Assembly (NCBI GenBank): GCA_003054495.1
Contig: CP028514.1
Span: 236,501 to 300,500, forward strand
Length of the DNA stretch: 64,000 bases
Reading direction: 5' to 3'
Source of the DNA: Carboxydocella thermautotrophica
Lineage (GTDB): Bacteria; Bacillota; GCA-003054495; Carboxydocellales; Carboxydocellaceae
The notes under the pieces are model-generated. The model was not told where the DNA came from. It searched no databases and saw only the letters and a program-made list of their open reading frames with translations. Numbering within the stretch: position 1 is the first letter of the stretch; each line of letters opens with the position of its first letter. The translations under genes were made by a program, and so were the position numbers. Shown here piece by piece: positions 1-8,117 of the stretch.

Positions 1-1
1 C

Positions 2-1090
2 AGAGGAGCGGAGGAACAGGCCAGCCATGTCAGTGAAACAGCCCGTCTGACGGAGATGATGGCAGGTCGGCTGGCCCAGCTGGAAATGGCTTTGCAGCAG
101 TTACAGCTGGCTGCCCAGACCACCCTGAATTCCGGCCAAAGCGGGCGACAGGCAGTGGAAGAAACTATTGCTGGTATGCAGCGCATCCAGACTGAGGTAG
201 AAAAAGTAGGGGTGGTGGTGGCCAGATTAGGGGAACATTCCACCCAGATCGGCAATATTATTCAGGTAATTGATGAAATCGCGGAGCAGACCAACTTGCT
301 GGCTCTAAATGCAGCGATAGAAGCAGCCAGAGCCGGTGAGCATGGTAAAGGCTTTGCGGTAGTCGCCGATGAGGTACGAAAACTGGCAGAACGGTCAGGC
401 CGGGCGACAAAGGAAATCGCCCAGCTGATTAACAATATCCAGTCCGGTATCGAAGAAGCCGTTCATGCCATGGGACGCAGTCAGAAAGAGGTAACCAGCG
501 GAGTAGAACTGGCGGCTGGAGCCGGGCAGGCTTTAGCGGATATTCTGGCCAACCTGGAACAGACCGGGATTGTGATGCAGGAAATGGTCCAATCTCTGGC
601 GGCAATGGCAGAAGCCAATGAGTCAGTGGTGAAAGCCGTCAGCAATGTGGCAGCTATAACCGAGGAAAATACGGCCTCTACTGAAGAAATGGCTGCCAAT
701 TCCGCTCAGGTTCTCAACGCCCTGGCCGAAGTGGCCATGGCAGTAGAGGCCCAGGCAGCAGCCAGTGAAGAAATGGCTGCAACCGCCCAGGAAATGAATC
801 GTACGACCGGGGAAGTAGCGAAAATGGCTACCGACTTACAGACTATTTCCGAGAAATTACGGGAATGTCTGGGAGAGTTTCAGCTTTATCCCATTGAACG
901 CCCCTGCTGGGAAATCCAAAACTGTCCCACTGAGCGCAAGGAAATGTGTCCAGCCTACCAAAACGAAGAGCTGCGCTGCTGGTTGATTAGTGGCACCTGG
1001 TGTGGAGGTGTCAAACAGGGAGATAAGGATGCCAAGCGCCATAACTGCATGAACTGCACTGCTTTCAAGGAAATGATGCGTTTGAAATAG
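2..1090 (+). CDS. Methyl-accepting chemotaxis protein, 3' part, with C-terminal two-CW domain
   Basis: The reading frame is open from the left edge, so the N-terminal sensor and membrane part lie outside the window. What remains is the cytoplasmic coiled-coil signalling domain, with the receptor hairpin tip [20 protein letters not shown] followed by [13 protein letters not shown], which docks CheA/CheW. After the coiled coil comes a Cys/Trp-rich tail of about 65 residues ([26 protein letters not shown]). It resembles the two-CW domain found on some clostridial receptors and probably binds metal or a cofactor. The receptor part is certain; the ligand is unknown. A terminator follows directly, so this is the last gene of its unit. 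Confidence 0.9.
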   Translation, partial: RGAEEQASHVSETARLTEMMAGRLAQLEMALQQLQLAAQTTLNSGQSGRQAVEETIAGMQRIQTEVEKVGVVVARLGEHSTQIGNIIQVIDEIAEQTNLLALNAAIEAARAGEHGKGFAVVADEVRKLAERSGRATKEIAQLINNIQSGIEEAVHAMGRSQKEVTSGVELAAGAGQALADILANLEQTGIVMQEMVQSLAAMAEANESVVKAVSNVAAITEENTASTEEMAANSAQVLNALAEVAMAVEAQAAASEEMAATAQEMNRTTGEVAKMATDLQTISEKLRECLGEFQLYPIERPCWEIQNCPTERKEMCPAYQNEELRCWLISGTWCGGVKQGDKDAKRHNCMNCTAFKEMMRLK

Positions 1091-1117
1091 GGAGCTGCGG
1101 CTCCCTTCAATTTTTTT
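1090..1117 (+). terminator. Rho-independent terminator after the chemotaxis receptor gene
   Basis: A GGGAGC/GCTCCC stem with a 4-nt loop begins on the last base of the stop codon. It is followed after five bases by seven T. Confidence 0.8.
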
Positions 1118-1145
1118 GAGAGGCCAGGGTTTTTTGTGGTAAAAT
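1116..1145 (+). promoter_or_regulatory. Candidate SigA promoter for ldh
   Basis: TTGAGA (1116-1121), an 18-nt spacer and TAAAAT (1140-1145) lie just upstream of the ldh ribosome binding site. The -35 match is only fair. Confidence 0.4.
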
Positions 1146-1168
1146 ATTAAAGATGGAGGTGGAGGTTG

Positions 1169-2116
1169 ATGGAAAAAACCAACAAGATAGTAATTGTCGG
1201 AGCAGGCAATGTAGGAGCCACCACCGCGTATGCTTTGCTAATCAGTGGCATTGCCTCTGAACTGGTTTTGTATGATATAAACCGGCAGAAAGCAGAAGGG
1301 GAAATTATGGACTTGGCCCATGGGGCTTCCTTTGTTCCTCCTGCCAGACTGAGGGCCGGGTACCTGGCTGATTGCCGGGAAGCGGATATTATCATTTTCA
1401 CTGCCGGGGCAGCCCAGCAACCCGGGGAAACCCGGCTGGATCTGGTAGATAAAAACACCAGGATTGTGGAAAAGGCTCTGCTGCCCATTCTGGAGCAGGC
1501 ACCGGAGGCGCTGGTTTTAATGGTAACCAACCCGGTAGATGTTATCACATACCAGGCATGGAAGCTTTCTGGCCTCAGTCCTGAACGGGTGCTGGGTTCG
1601 GGTACGGTACTGGATAGTGCCCGTTTTCGGCACGTGCTGGGCCAGCATTGCGGAGTAGATGTCCGCAATGTCCATGGTTATATTCTGGGTGAACACGGGG
1701 ATAGTGAGCTGGCTGCCTGGAGCTCAGTACATATTGGCGGTATCCGGCTGGATGATTACTGTCTGGCCTGTGGCCAGGGCTGTGGTCAGGAAAAGCGGGA
1801 AGAAATGTTCCGCCAGGTTCGGGATGCTGCTTATCAGATTATCCAGGCCAAAGGAGCAACCTATTATGCAGTTGGGCTGGCGGTCCGGCGTATCTGTGAG
1901 GCCATCCTGCGGGATGAACACTCTATTCTGACGGTATCCAGCCTCATGCAGGGGGAATATGGCTTGCGGGATGTTTGTCTCAGCGTTCCCTGTGTGATTG
2001 GCCGGCAGGGAAGAATCAAGGTGCTGGAGCTCAATCTGACTGCGGAGGAAAAGGAGAAACTGCAGCATTCTGCGGCCGTTATTGCCAGTTATCTGCCCGC
2101 GACAGACCGGAAGTAA
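1169..2116 (+). CDS. ldh: L-lactate dehydrogenase
   Basis: NAD-dependent cytosolic enzyme that interconverts pyruvate and L-lactate. The N-terminus holds the dinucleotide-binding motif GAGNVGATTAY (residues 11-21) and an acidic residue after the second strand (LYDINR), typical of NAD preference. The substrate loop reads QQPGETRLDL; Gln at the specificity position with the following Arg indicates lactate rather than malate. The catalytic His lies in GEHGDSE near residue 179. Length (315 aa) is normal. ATG 1169 fits the GGAGGTGGAGG leader better than the TTG one codon upstream. It is monocistronic, with a terminator before it and a mobile-element remnant after it. Confidence 0.95.
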   Translation: MEKTNKIVIVGAGNVGATTAYALLISGIASELVLYDINRQKAEGEIMDLAHGASFVPPARLRAGYLADCREADIIIFTAGAAQQPGETRLDLVDKNTRIVEKALLPILEQAPEALVLMVTNPVDVITYQAWKLSGLSPERVLGSGTVLDSARFRHVLGQHCGVDVRNVHGYILGEHGDSELAAWSSVHIGGIRLDDYCLACGQGCGQEKREEMFRQVRDAAYQIIQAKGATYYAVGLAVRRICEAILRDEHSILTVSSLMQGEYGLRDVCLSVPCVIGRQGRIKVLELNLTAEEKEKLQHSAAVIASYLPATDRK

Positions 2117-2187
2117 GGAGGTAAGCAGCAGCTTCAGAAAACTAGACTATAATTGATTGTATTTAACTGTTTTGCTACAATAAAAAA

Positions 2188-2244
2188 ATGGAACTATTAT
2201 CCATTGGAGAAGCAGCTAAGTTCGGCAGGGTTTCGGGGAGCTGA
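2188..2244 (+). pseudogene. Remnant of IS607-type resolvase-transposase tnpA (18 codons)
   Basis: An ATG opens an 18-codon frame, MELLSIGEAAKF then GRVSGS and stop. It looks like the first turn of the MerR-type helix-turn-helix that starts IS607 TnpA serine recombinases (family pattern LLSIGEAAKLLGVS). The frame ends where the family would continue into the second helix, six bases before the TnpB-like start. I infer that tnpA was lost by an internal deletion, leaving the element unable to move alone. With only 18 residues the assignment is tentative. Confidence 0.5.
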
Positions 2245-2250
2245 TCAGGA

Positions 2251-3741
2251 ATGCCAGAGAAACACGAGAAGAAGAAATTTAGCATAACTGTGTGCGGGGA
2301 GTTTTTTCCGGAGATTTACCCGACTCACCGGTCTTCGAAGTGGAGCCGGGGCGAAGAAGACCCGCTGACTACGGAGATGCGTCTCTTCTGTGCCTGTATG
2401 CGGTGGGCCTTTAACCGGCTCCTGGAAGGTGCTTCCCGCCATGAAATCAAGAAGGCAGGACAAGAACTTTTCGGGCTGAACTCCCGCTATGCGGATGATG
2501 ATAGACTTAAAGCACAGGCCCTGCTGGACTCCCAAACAGAACTGCTGAAGTTAGAAAATGAAGAAACAGAAGAGAAGCTGGGCCGGGCCAGGAAGAAGCT
2601 CAGCCTGGCTATGAGGAAACTGGCGAAGGCAGAGGAAAAGGGGGCTGCTTCAGAAGTTATTGAAAAGCTCCGCCTGGCAGTCAAGGGGCGGAACAAGCGG
2701 GTGGTTTCACTGGCAAAAAGGCTGGCTGAACTGAAGGATTACCAGGAGAAGGGTACAATACCAGAGGTAGTCTTTGGGGGCAGAAGGCTGTGGGAAAAGG
2801 TCTGCCAGGGCCGGGCCGCCCGTGAAAAATGGCGGCACGCCCGCAGGAACCGCCTCAACTCCCGGGGAGACGAGAGCAAGGGAGGCAACCCCAACATTAA
2901 GATATTTTATGAAGGACGCTACTTGGTACATTTGACATTTGAAGTGGTCAGGGTGCAGGAACCGGACTTTGCTAAAGGTTGTCTGGCTATAGACACAAAC
3001 CCTGATGGGGTAGCCCTGTGTAACGTTAGTGCTTCCGGCCAGCCGGAACCGTGGGCGGAGGGTTTCAGCGTTCCTTATCCCGGCAACCTGGGCAAGTACG
3101 AAGGAGAGTTTCAGGTTATCCCTTACCCGAACGGTTTTCTTTATATCAGAATACCAGACTTAGCCCATGCTTCCAGCTTCCGGCGTAGCTACCTGATAGG
3201 CGTTTTAGCCAGAGTAATGGTAGATATAGCTTTCTTTTCAGGCAAACCCATTGTTTTAGAAAACCTGAACTTTAGCAAAGACAGACTGGACACTAATAAA
3301 AAGTTTAACCGCATGGCCTCCAATTTTCCATTTGCGAAAATGGTAGGAGCAATGTATCGGAGAGCGACAAAAGAAGGGGTGCCTTTCAAGTTAGTATCAC
3401 CCCGGCATACTTCAACCATAGGTTACTGGAAGTATATGAAACGTTACGCCGTTCCGGTGCATTGTGCGGCGGCACTGGTTACAGGACGCCGGGCGATGGG
3501 CTTCAGGGAACGGGTGACTGAAGAACTCAGGCAACTGGTATCGCAAATCAAGCAAAACCTGACCCGGAAGGTTAATCCTGATAGACCTGGGGAAGGAAAA
3601 GGGATGACCCGTGGGGTCAGGGCCTGCTTGAGGCGGCTGGGGGAGAGGCTTCCTGTGCATAACGGGCTTGCCCAGAGTGAGCAGGAGGCGTATAACTCCG
3701 TCTGGCATGACCTGAAGTTATTGGCCCTGTCCGTACGGTGA
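2251..3741 (+). CDS. TnpB-like protein (IS200/IS605 accessory, TnpB-related clade)
   Basis: A 496-residue RNA-guided-nuclease-like protein with a long charged coiled-coil insertion (residues about 85-165). RuvC-I is visible as CLAIDTNPDGVAL (Asp near 249) and RuvC-II as PIVLENLNFSKD (Glu near 334). The usual C-terminal CxxC zinc ribbon is absent, and where RuvC-III normally reads ADxNAA the protein has VHCAAALVTGRRAMGF. This matches the TnpB-related accessory proteins that keep a TS-x-IG-x-x-KY motif (here HTSTIGYWKY). It may have an altered or dead active site, or the third acidic residue may be placed elsewhere. Codon use resembles the neighbours, so the insertion is probably old. Confidence 0.75.
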   Translation: MPEKHEKKKFSITVCGEFFPEIYPTHRSSKWSRGEEDPLTTEMRLFCACMRWAFNRLLEGASRHEIKKAGQELFGLNSRYADDDRLKAQALLDSQTELLKLENEETEEKLGRARKKLSLAMRKLAKAEEKGAASEVIEKLRLAVKGRNKRVVSLAKRLAELKDYQEKGTIPEVVFGGRRLWEKVCQGRAAREKWRHARRNRLNSRGDESKGGNPNIKIFYEGRYLVHLTFEVVRVQEPDFAKGCLAIDTNPDGVALCNVSASGQPEPWAEGFSVPYPGNLGKYEGEFQVIPYPNGFLYIRIPDLAHASSFRRSYLIGVLARVMVDIAFFSGKPIVLENLNFSKDRLDTNKKFNRMASNFPFAKMVGAMYRRATKEGVPFKLVSPRHTSTIGYWKYMKRYAVPVHCAAALVTGRRAMGFRERVTEELRQLVSQIKQNLTRKVNPDRPGEGKGMTRGVRACLRRLGERLPVHNGLAQSEQEAYNSVWHDLKLLALSVR

Positions 3742-3990
3742 CCCCGTTTAGCCGGTGTCGGACAAACCGGTAGGCGTCCTAACAGGACGCGGGAGGCGGA
3801 GTTATACTCCCACCGGGAGGTCAGCATAAACCGGTGCAGTACTCCCGTCCGGGTGGAACTCCCGGGCCGAGGTCCCCTGTCGCCCTGCCCCGCGGGGGCA
3901 AATCAAGTATTCGGAAAGGAGGCGAAATCCTGGTCTGGGGGCCGACTTGGCTGGAGATAAAAACAGTCAAGTTTTTTGAACCAGGTTTCA
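3742..3990 (+). other. GC-rich structured non-coding tail after the tnpB-like gene
   Basis: About 250 bases with no convincing gene but many short inverted repeats, including a perfect GCGTCCT/AGGACGC hairpin (about 3773-3790) and several CCCGGG-type stems up to about 3900. TnpB guide RNAs (omega RNA) are encoded at this position, overlapping the 3' end of tnpB and running into the element's right end. I infer an omega-RNA or its relic. It also separates the ftsK-like gene from whatever promoter it once had. Confidence 0.4.
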
Positions 3991-3996
3991 GGGAAC

Positions 3997-5988
3997 ATGG
4001 GAGAGGAACCGAGATTTTATCGGGAGATTCCGGCTCCAAAAGGGCGGGATCTGATTGACTATATTAAAAATCTGGGGCAATCAGCATCTCAGCCGGCTAC
4101 GGAGAAAGCCAGACCGGTTACACCGCCGGCTAACCAGGATGCTGGGGTGAGTCCGGGTGCGGGGCGACGCAGTCCGGCTCAGGGATTGTCGGTATCCAAG
4201 TTTGAGGAATTGTTTAGCTACCGGCGTCCCGTGTTGCTGGAAGAACTGGAGCGAAAAAAACAAAAGGAAGCGGAAAAAAGGCAAGGGGAAATACTGGCGG
4301 CACAGGCAACGGCCATGGAAATGGCCCCGGTTGTGGCGGAGACTATCACAGAATCTTTTCAGGAAGACATGTCCCCTACCCGGCTCTTGACTGACGATGA
4401 GTTACTGGCTCTGACCAGCGCCTGGGAAGAACTGGAGGGATGGGATGCTGAAACAGCAGATGGGGAAGAGTCTGAAGAAACAGTAGTGCAGACTGAATCA
4501 GAAGAGAAACCGCTTCAGCCGCTAGAGATCAGCAAGGAGGCGGGAGCCAGCTGGCAGGAACCGCAGTCAGTACTGCCTCCTCTGGAGTTTCTTACCTTGC
4601 CACCGACAGAACAGACTGCCAACGATGATGATGAGGAAATCCTTCAAAACGCTGCCTTGCTGGAGCAGACTCTGTCTCATTTTGGCATCAAGGCTCAGGT
4701 TACCGATTTCAGCCGTGGACCGACCATTACCCGCTATGAATTGCAACCGGCACCGGGGGTTAAGGTCAGCCGGATTGTTGGTCTGGCCGACGATCTGGCC
4801 CTCAGTCTGGCGGCAGCCGATATTCGGATTGAAGCTCCCATCCCTGGCAAATCGGCGGTGGGCATTGAAGTACCCAATCGTCAGGCCCGGCCCGTCTATT
4901 TTCGCCAGGTGCTGGAGGATCCCCAGGTAAGCAAGCATCCTTCGCCGCTGGCGGTGGCCCTGGGCCAGGATATTGCCGGGGAAACGGTGGTAGCTGACCT
5001 GGCCCGCATGCCTCATCTGCTGATTGCTGGTTCTACTGGTTCGGGAAAATCGGTTTGTATGAACACCCTGATTGCCTCCGTCCTCTTCAGAGCCCAGCCC
5101 TGGCAGGTCAAGTTCCTGATGATTGACCCCAAGATGGTGGAGCTATCAGTTTACAATGGCATCCCTCACTTGCTGGCTCCGGTGGTAACTGATCCCAAAC
5201 AGGCTACTGCTGCGCTAAAATGGGTAGTAACTGAAATGGAAAACCGCTATAGCCTGTTTGCTGCCAGTGGTGTGCGCAATCTGGAAAGCTATAATCAGCT
5301 GCTGGTATCCCGCCAGGAACAGCCTTTGCCCCTGATTGTGGTGCTGATTGATGAGCTGGCAGACCTGATGCTGGTGGCCTCCAAGGAAGTGGAAGAATAC
5401 ATTTGCCGGCTGGCCCAGATGGCCAGGGCGGCAGGGATACATCTGGTCATCGCTACCCAGCGGCCATCGGTAGATGTAATTACCGGTATTATCAAAGCCA
5501 ATATCCCTAGCCGTATAGCCTTTGCCGTATCTTCCCAGGTAGATTCCCGCACCATTTTAGATATGGCTGGAGCAGAAAAACTGCTGGGCCGGGGAGATAT
5601 GCTCTTCTTCCCCCTGGGACAACCCAAACCGCGCCGGGTACAGGGCGCCTTTGTCAGTGACCGGGAGATTGAAAGACTGGTTAACTTCTGGCGCCAGCAA
5701 GGCGTGCCTGATTATCTGGTGGGTTTTGGTAGCGAAGACAACAATAATGAAGGCAAAAACCTGGAGGAAGAGGATGAATTGCTGCCGGAAGCTATCCGTC
5801 TGGTTATTCAATATGGTCAGGCTTCTGCTTCCCTTTTGCAACGCCGCTTCCGCATCGGGTATACGCGGGCTGCACGGCTCATCGATATCATGGAGCAAAT
5901 GGGAGTAGTGGGCAGTTATGGAGGCAGTAAACCCCGAGAAGTTTTGATGACAATGGAGGAATTTGAACAGTGGCTCGGGAACGCTTAG
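3997..5988 (+). CDS. Soluble FtsK/SpoIIIE-type DNA translocase (SftA-like)
   Basis: Hexameric ATP-driven DNA pump that clears chromosomes from division septa. The first 220 residues are an acidic, low-complexity linker with no membrane segments, unlike FtsK/SpoIIIE proper and like soluble SftA (YtpT). The motor has Walker A GSTGSGKS (about 345-352), Walker [11 protein letters not shown] (about 447) and the conserved [12 protein letters not shown] stretch. A gamma winged-helix domain (about 595-655) ends the protein and would read KOPS/SRS polarity sites. ATG 3997 (MGEEPRF) follows a weak AGGGA; a TTG seven codons upstream has no ribosome site. rsuA overlaps the 3' end. Confidence 0.88.
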   Translation: MGEEPRFYREIPAPKGRDLIDYIKNLGQSASQPATEKARPVTPPANQDAGVSPGAGRRSPAQGLSVSKFEELFSYRRPVLLEELERKKQKEAEKRQGEILAAQATAMEMAPVVAETITESFQEDMSPTRLLTDDELLALTSAWEELEGWDAETADGEESEETVVQTESEEKPLQPLEISKEAGASWQEPQSVLPPLEFLTLPPTEQTANDDDEEILQNAALLEQTLSHFGIKAQVTDFSRGPTITRYELQPAPGVKVSRIVGLADDLALSLAAADIRIEAPIPGKSAVGIEVPNRQARPVYFRQVLEDPQVSKHPSPLAVALGQDIAGETVVADLARMPHLLIAGSTGSGKSVCMNTLIASVLFRAQPWQVKFLMIDPKMVELSVYNGIPHLLAPVVTDPKQATAALKWVVTEMENRYSLFAASGVRNLESYNQLLVSRQEQPLPLIVVLIDELADLMLVASKEVEEYICRLAQMARAAGIHLVIATQRPSVDVITGIIKANIPSRIAFAVSSQVDSRTILDMAGAEKLLGRGDMLFFPLGQPKPRRVQGAFVSDREIERLVNFWRQQGVPDYLVGFGSEDNNNEGKNLEEEDELLPEAIRLVIQYGQASASLLQRRFRIGYTRAARLIDIMEQMGVVGSYGGSKPREVLMTMEEFEQWLGNA

Positions 5989-6698
5989 ACAGGATTCTGG
6001 CCCATCTGGGTCTGGGCAGCAGAAAAGAAGTCAAAGGCTTAATTAAGGCTGGCAAGATTACGGTAGACGGGCGGCTAGCCAATGACCCAGGTGAACCCAT
6101 CGACCCGGAGAGCTGTTGTCTGGCCGTAGATGGCCAGTGCCTTACTTATCGGCGGCATTTTCATTATTTGCTGAACAAGCCGTCTGGTGTGATTACGGCC
6201 ACTACCGACCGGCGAGAAAGGACGGTGCTGGATCTATTGCCGGCTGAGTGGCGGCGACCGAATCTTTTCCCGGTGGGAAGATTAGATAAAGATACTGAAG
6301 GGCTCCTTCTCCTGACTACTGATGGTCAGCTGGCGCATCGCCTGCTAGCTCCCAAACATCATGTGGATAAAACCTATCTGGTGCGGGTGGATGGTCCGCT
6401 GGGGGAAAGGGAGCAAAAGGCTATTGAGCAGGGGGTAGAGCTGGAAGATGGCTACCTGACCCAACCTGGCCGGCTGGAGATTCTACGGGCAGAAACTCCG
6501 GGAGAAGGGCTGATTACCATCCATGAGGGAAAATATCATCAAATTAAGCGCATGTTCGCAGCTCTGGGACTAAAGGTAATCTATTTAAAGCGAATGAGTA
6601 TGGGCCCTTTGCAGCTGGATCCGGCACTGGCTCCAGGGGAGGCCCGGCCGCTGACAGCAGCTGAGGAGGCGAGTTTGTATGCTTTCATCCAAACTTGA
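5970..6698 (+). CDS. rsuA: 16S rRNA pseudouridine synthase, RsuA/RluB family
   Basis: Converts a uridine of 16S rRNA (position 516 in E. coli RsuA) to pseudouridine. It has an N-terminal S4 RNA-binding domain (residues 2-60, [16 protein letters not shown]), then the catalytic core with [11 protein letters not shown] and the active-site Asp in [14 protein letters not shown] (near 105), and the [12 protein letters not shown] motif near the end. Length of 242 aa suits the family. The GTG start at 5970 sits inside the ftsK-like gene behind GGAGGA, suggesting translational coupling. RluB cannot be fully excluded. Confidence 0.85.
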   Translation: MARERLDRILAHLGLGSRKEVKGLIKAGKITVDGRLANDPGEPIDPESCCLAVDGQCLTYRRHFHYLLNKPSGVITATTDRRERTVLDLLPAEWRRPNLFPVGRLDKDTEGLLLLTTDGQLAHRLLAPKHHVDKTYLVRVDGPLGEREQKAIEQGVELEDGYLTQPGRLEILRAETPGEGLITIHEGKYHQIKRMFAALGLKVIYLKRMSMGPLQLDPALAPGEARPLTAAEEASLYAFIQT

Positions 6699-7314
6699 AG
6701 TGAAGGGGCTGACCATTCCGCCCCTTTTTTATAATCTTTCTTTTCAACTTAATGCCGGGGAATGGAAGCTGATAAGTGGTCCTTCTGGTACGGGAAAAAG
6801 TACCTTGTTACATTATCTTATCAACTACTGGCAGCCACCAGCAGGAACGATCTGGTTTAATGGCAGGGACATAACTACTATTGATCCGATAAGTTTGAGG
6901 CATCAGATGGTTCTGGTGCCGCAGCGGTTTTTTTTATTTCGAGGTACTGTGGCGGAGAATTTGCAAAAACCCCTGCTCTGGCGGGGAAAAAGTTTTAGCT
7001 GGTCGACTGCCCGGGACTTGCTGGCTGAATTGGGCTTACCGGAAATTGCGGCGGAGCAACGGGCTGAACTGTTATCGGGTGGGCAACAGCAGAGACTGGC
7101 GTTGGCCCGTGCCCTTTTGCTGGAACCAGAAGTGTTGCTCCTGGACGAACCTACTTCAGCCCAGGATGAGGACAATAGTCTCAGAGTGGAAAAAATAATT
7201 CGCCGCTATTGTGCCCGGGGAGGAGCCTGCCTCTGGATAAGTCACGATCCCAGGCAACTGGAGCGAATGGGGAATGTTCTCCACTTGAAGCAAGGGGGGG
7301 TTTTTCATGAATAA
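6679..7314 (+). CDS. fetA: Iron export ABC transporter ATP-binding subunit FetA (YbbL)
   Basis: A compact 211-residue ABC ATPase with Walker A GPSGTGKST (34-42), Q-loop VPQRFFLF, signature LSGGQQQRLAL (about 131-141), Walker B VLLLDEPTSA and H-loop WISHDP. The partner gene encodes a FetB/YbbM-type permease, identifying it as the FetAB exporter that lowers cytoplasmic iron and protects against peroxide. The ATG lies inside the rsuA 3' end behind GAGGAGG, and the stop overlaps the start of fetB, so three genes are coupled. Substrate is inferred from family. Confidence 0.85.
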   Translation: MLSSKLEVKGLTIPPLFYNLSFQLNAGEWKLISGPSGTGKSTLLHYLINYWQPPAGTIWFNGRDITTIDPISLRHQMVLVPQRFFLFRGTVAENLQKPLLWRGKSFSWSTARDLLAELGLPEIAAEQRAELLSGGQQQRLALARALLLEPEVLLLDEPTSAQDEDNSLRVEKIIRRYCARGGACLWISHDPRQLERMGNVLHLKQGGVFHE

Positions 7315-8077
7315 CCTGGCCCTGGTACTGGCTTCCAGTCTGGTAATACTGGCTTTGTTCTTATCCAGAGCTTTTCGCCTGGGGCTGGAAAAGGAAATGC
7401 TGGCGGGTGTGGGACGAGCAGTAATCCAGCTTCTGGTCATCGGAATGTTACTTAACTGGGTTTTTGCCCGAAACCGCTGGTATTTTACTCTTGCCATGAT
7501 CGGAATCATGGTTATTGTCGCTGGAGGAAACGCGGCTCGAAGAGGAGAGGGGATACCGCGGGTAAAACGGATAACCATACTGTCCATTGCTACCGGGGTG
7601 GCCGTACCGTTGCTGGTATTAGTGCTTACAGGAGCTATTAAAGCTACTCCTAAAGAAATGATTCCCGTGGCCGGAATGCTGGCCGGCAATGCTATGGTAG
7701 CCAGCGGATTGGTTTTGAAAAACATGAAAGAGAGCATGGTGCAACAAAGGGAAGAGATAATGAACGCCCTCTATCTGGGTGCTACCATTGCCCAGAGTGT
7801 AGCAGAGATTCGCCCCCGGATCATCAAGACGGGGATGCTCCCTACCATTGATGGTTTGCGTACTCTGGGCCTGGTACAGCTGCCAGGCATGATGACCGGG
7901 CTGATTCTGGGCGGAGTCTCTCCTCTGGTAGCAGTAAAGTATCAGATTATGGTGGCCTTTATGCTTTTAGGGGCCGTAAGTATTACCAGTATAATGGTGA
8001 TTTTGCTGGCTTTACCTTCTTTTTTTACTGCGAATGCCAGTTTAAATGAAAATTTACTGAAGGAATTCGGTTCGTAA
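7307..8077 (+). CDS. fetB: Iron export ABC transporter permease FetB (YbbM)
   Basis: A 256-residue inner-membrane protein with about seven hydrophobic segments and the family's conserved patches GNAMVASGL, GATIAQSVAEI, GMLPTIDGLRTLGLVQLPGMM and GLILGGVSPLVAVKYQI. It forms the membrane path of the FetAB iron exporter. The ATG overlaps the last codons of fetA behind an AAGGGGGGG ribosome site. Strong family match; metal specificity is not visible in the sequence. Confidence 0.9.
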   Translation: MNNLALVLASSLVILALFLSRAFRLGLEKEMLAGVGRAVIQLLVIGMLLNWVFARNRWYFTLAMIGIMVIVAGGNAARRGEGIPRVKRITILSIATGVAVPLLVLVLTGAIKATPKEMIPVAGMLAGNAMVASGLVLKNMKESMVQQREEIMNALYLGATIAQSVAEIRPRIIKTGMLPTIDGLRTLGLVQLPGMMTGLILGGVSPLVAVKYQIMVAFMLLGAVSITSIMVILLALPSFFTANASLNENLLKEFGS

Positions 8078-8088
8078 ACGTCGAAATA

Positions 8089-8116
8089 GTTATCACCGGA
8101 AAGTGAAGGTGATAAC
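8089..8116 (+). promoter_or_regulatory. Hairpin enclosing the ribosome binding site of the HEAT-repeat gene
   Basis: A perfect 9-bp inverted repeat, GTTATCACC (8089-8097) and GGTGATAAC (8108-8116), has a 10-nt loop. Its right arm contains the GGTGAT Shine-Dalgarno of the GTG start at 8118. There is no T-run, so it is not an intrinsic terminator. It would hold translation low when folded. Confidence 0.55.
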
Positions 8117-8117
8117 C

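Larger units (their letters stand above)
2188..3741 (+). mobile_element. Decayed IS607/IS605-superfamily element (tnpA stub plus tnpB-like gene)
   Basis: The tnpA stub and the tnpB-like gene together look like an IS607-type element lying between ldh and the ftsK-like gene. IS607 elements have no terminal inverted repeats, so the ends cannot be placed from sequence. The given limits cover only the recognisable coding parts; the structured stretch at 3742-3990 probably belongs to the right end. Confidence 0.5.
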
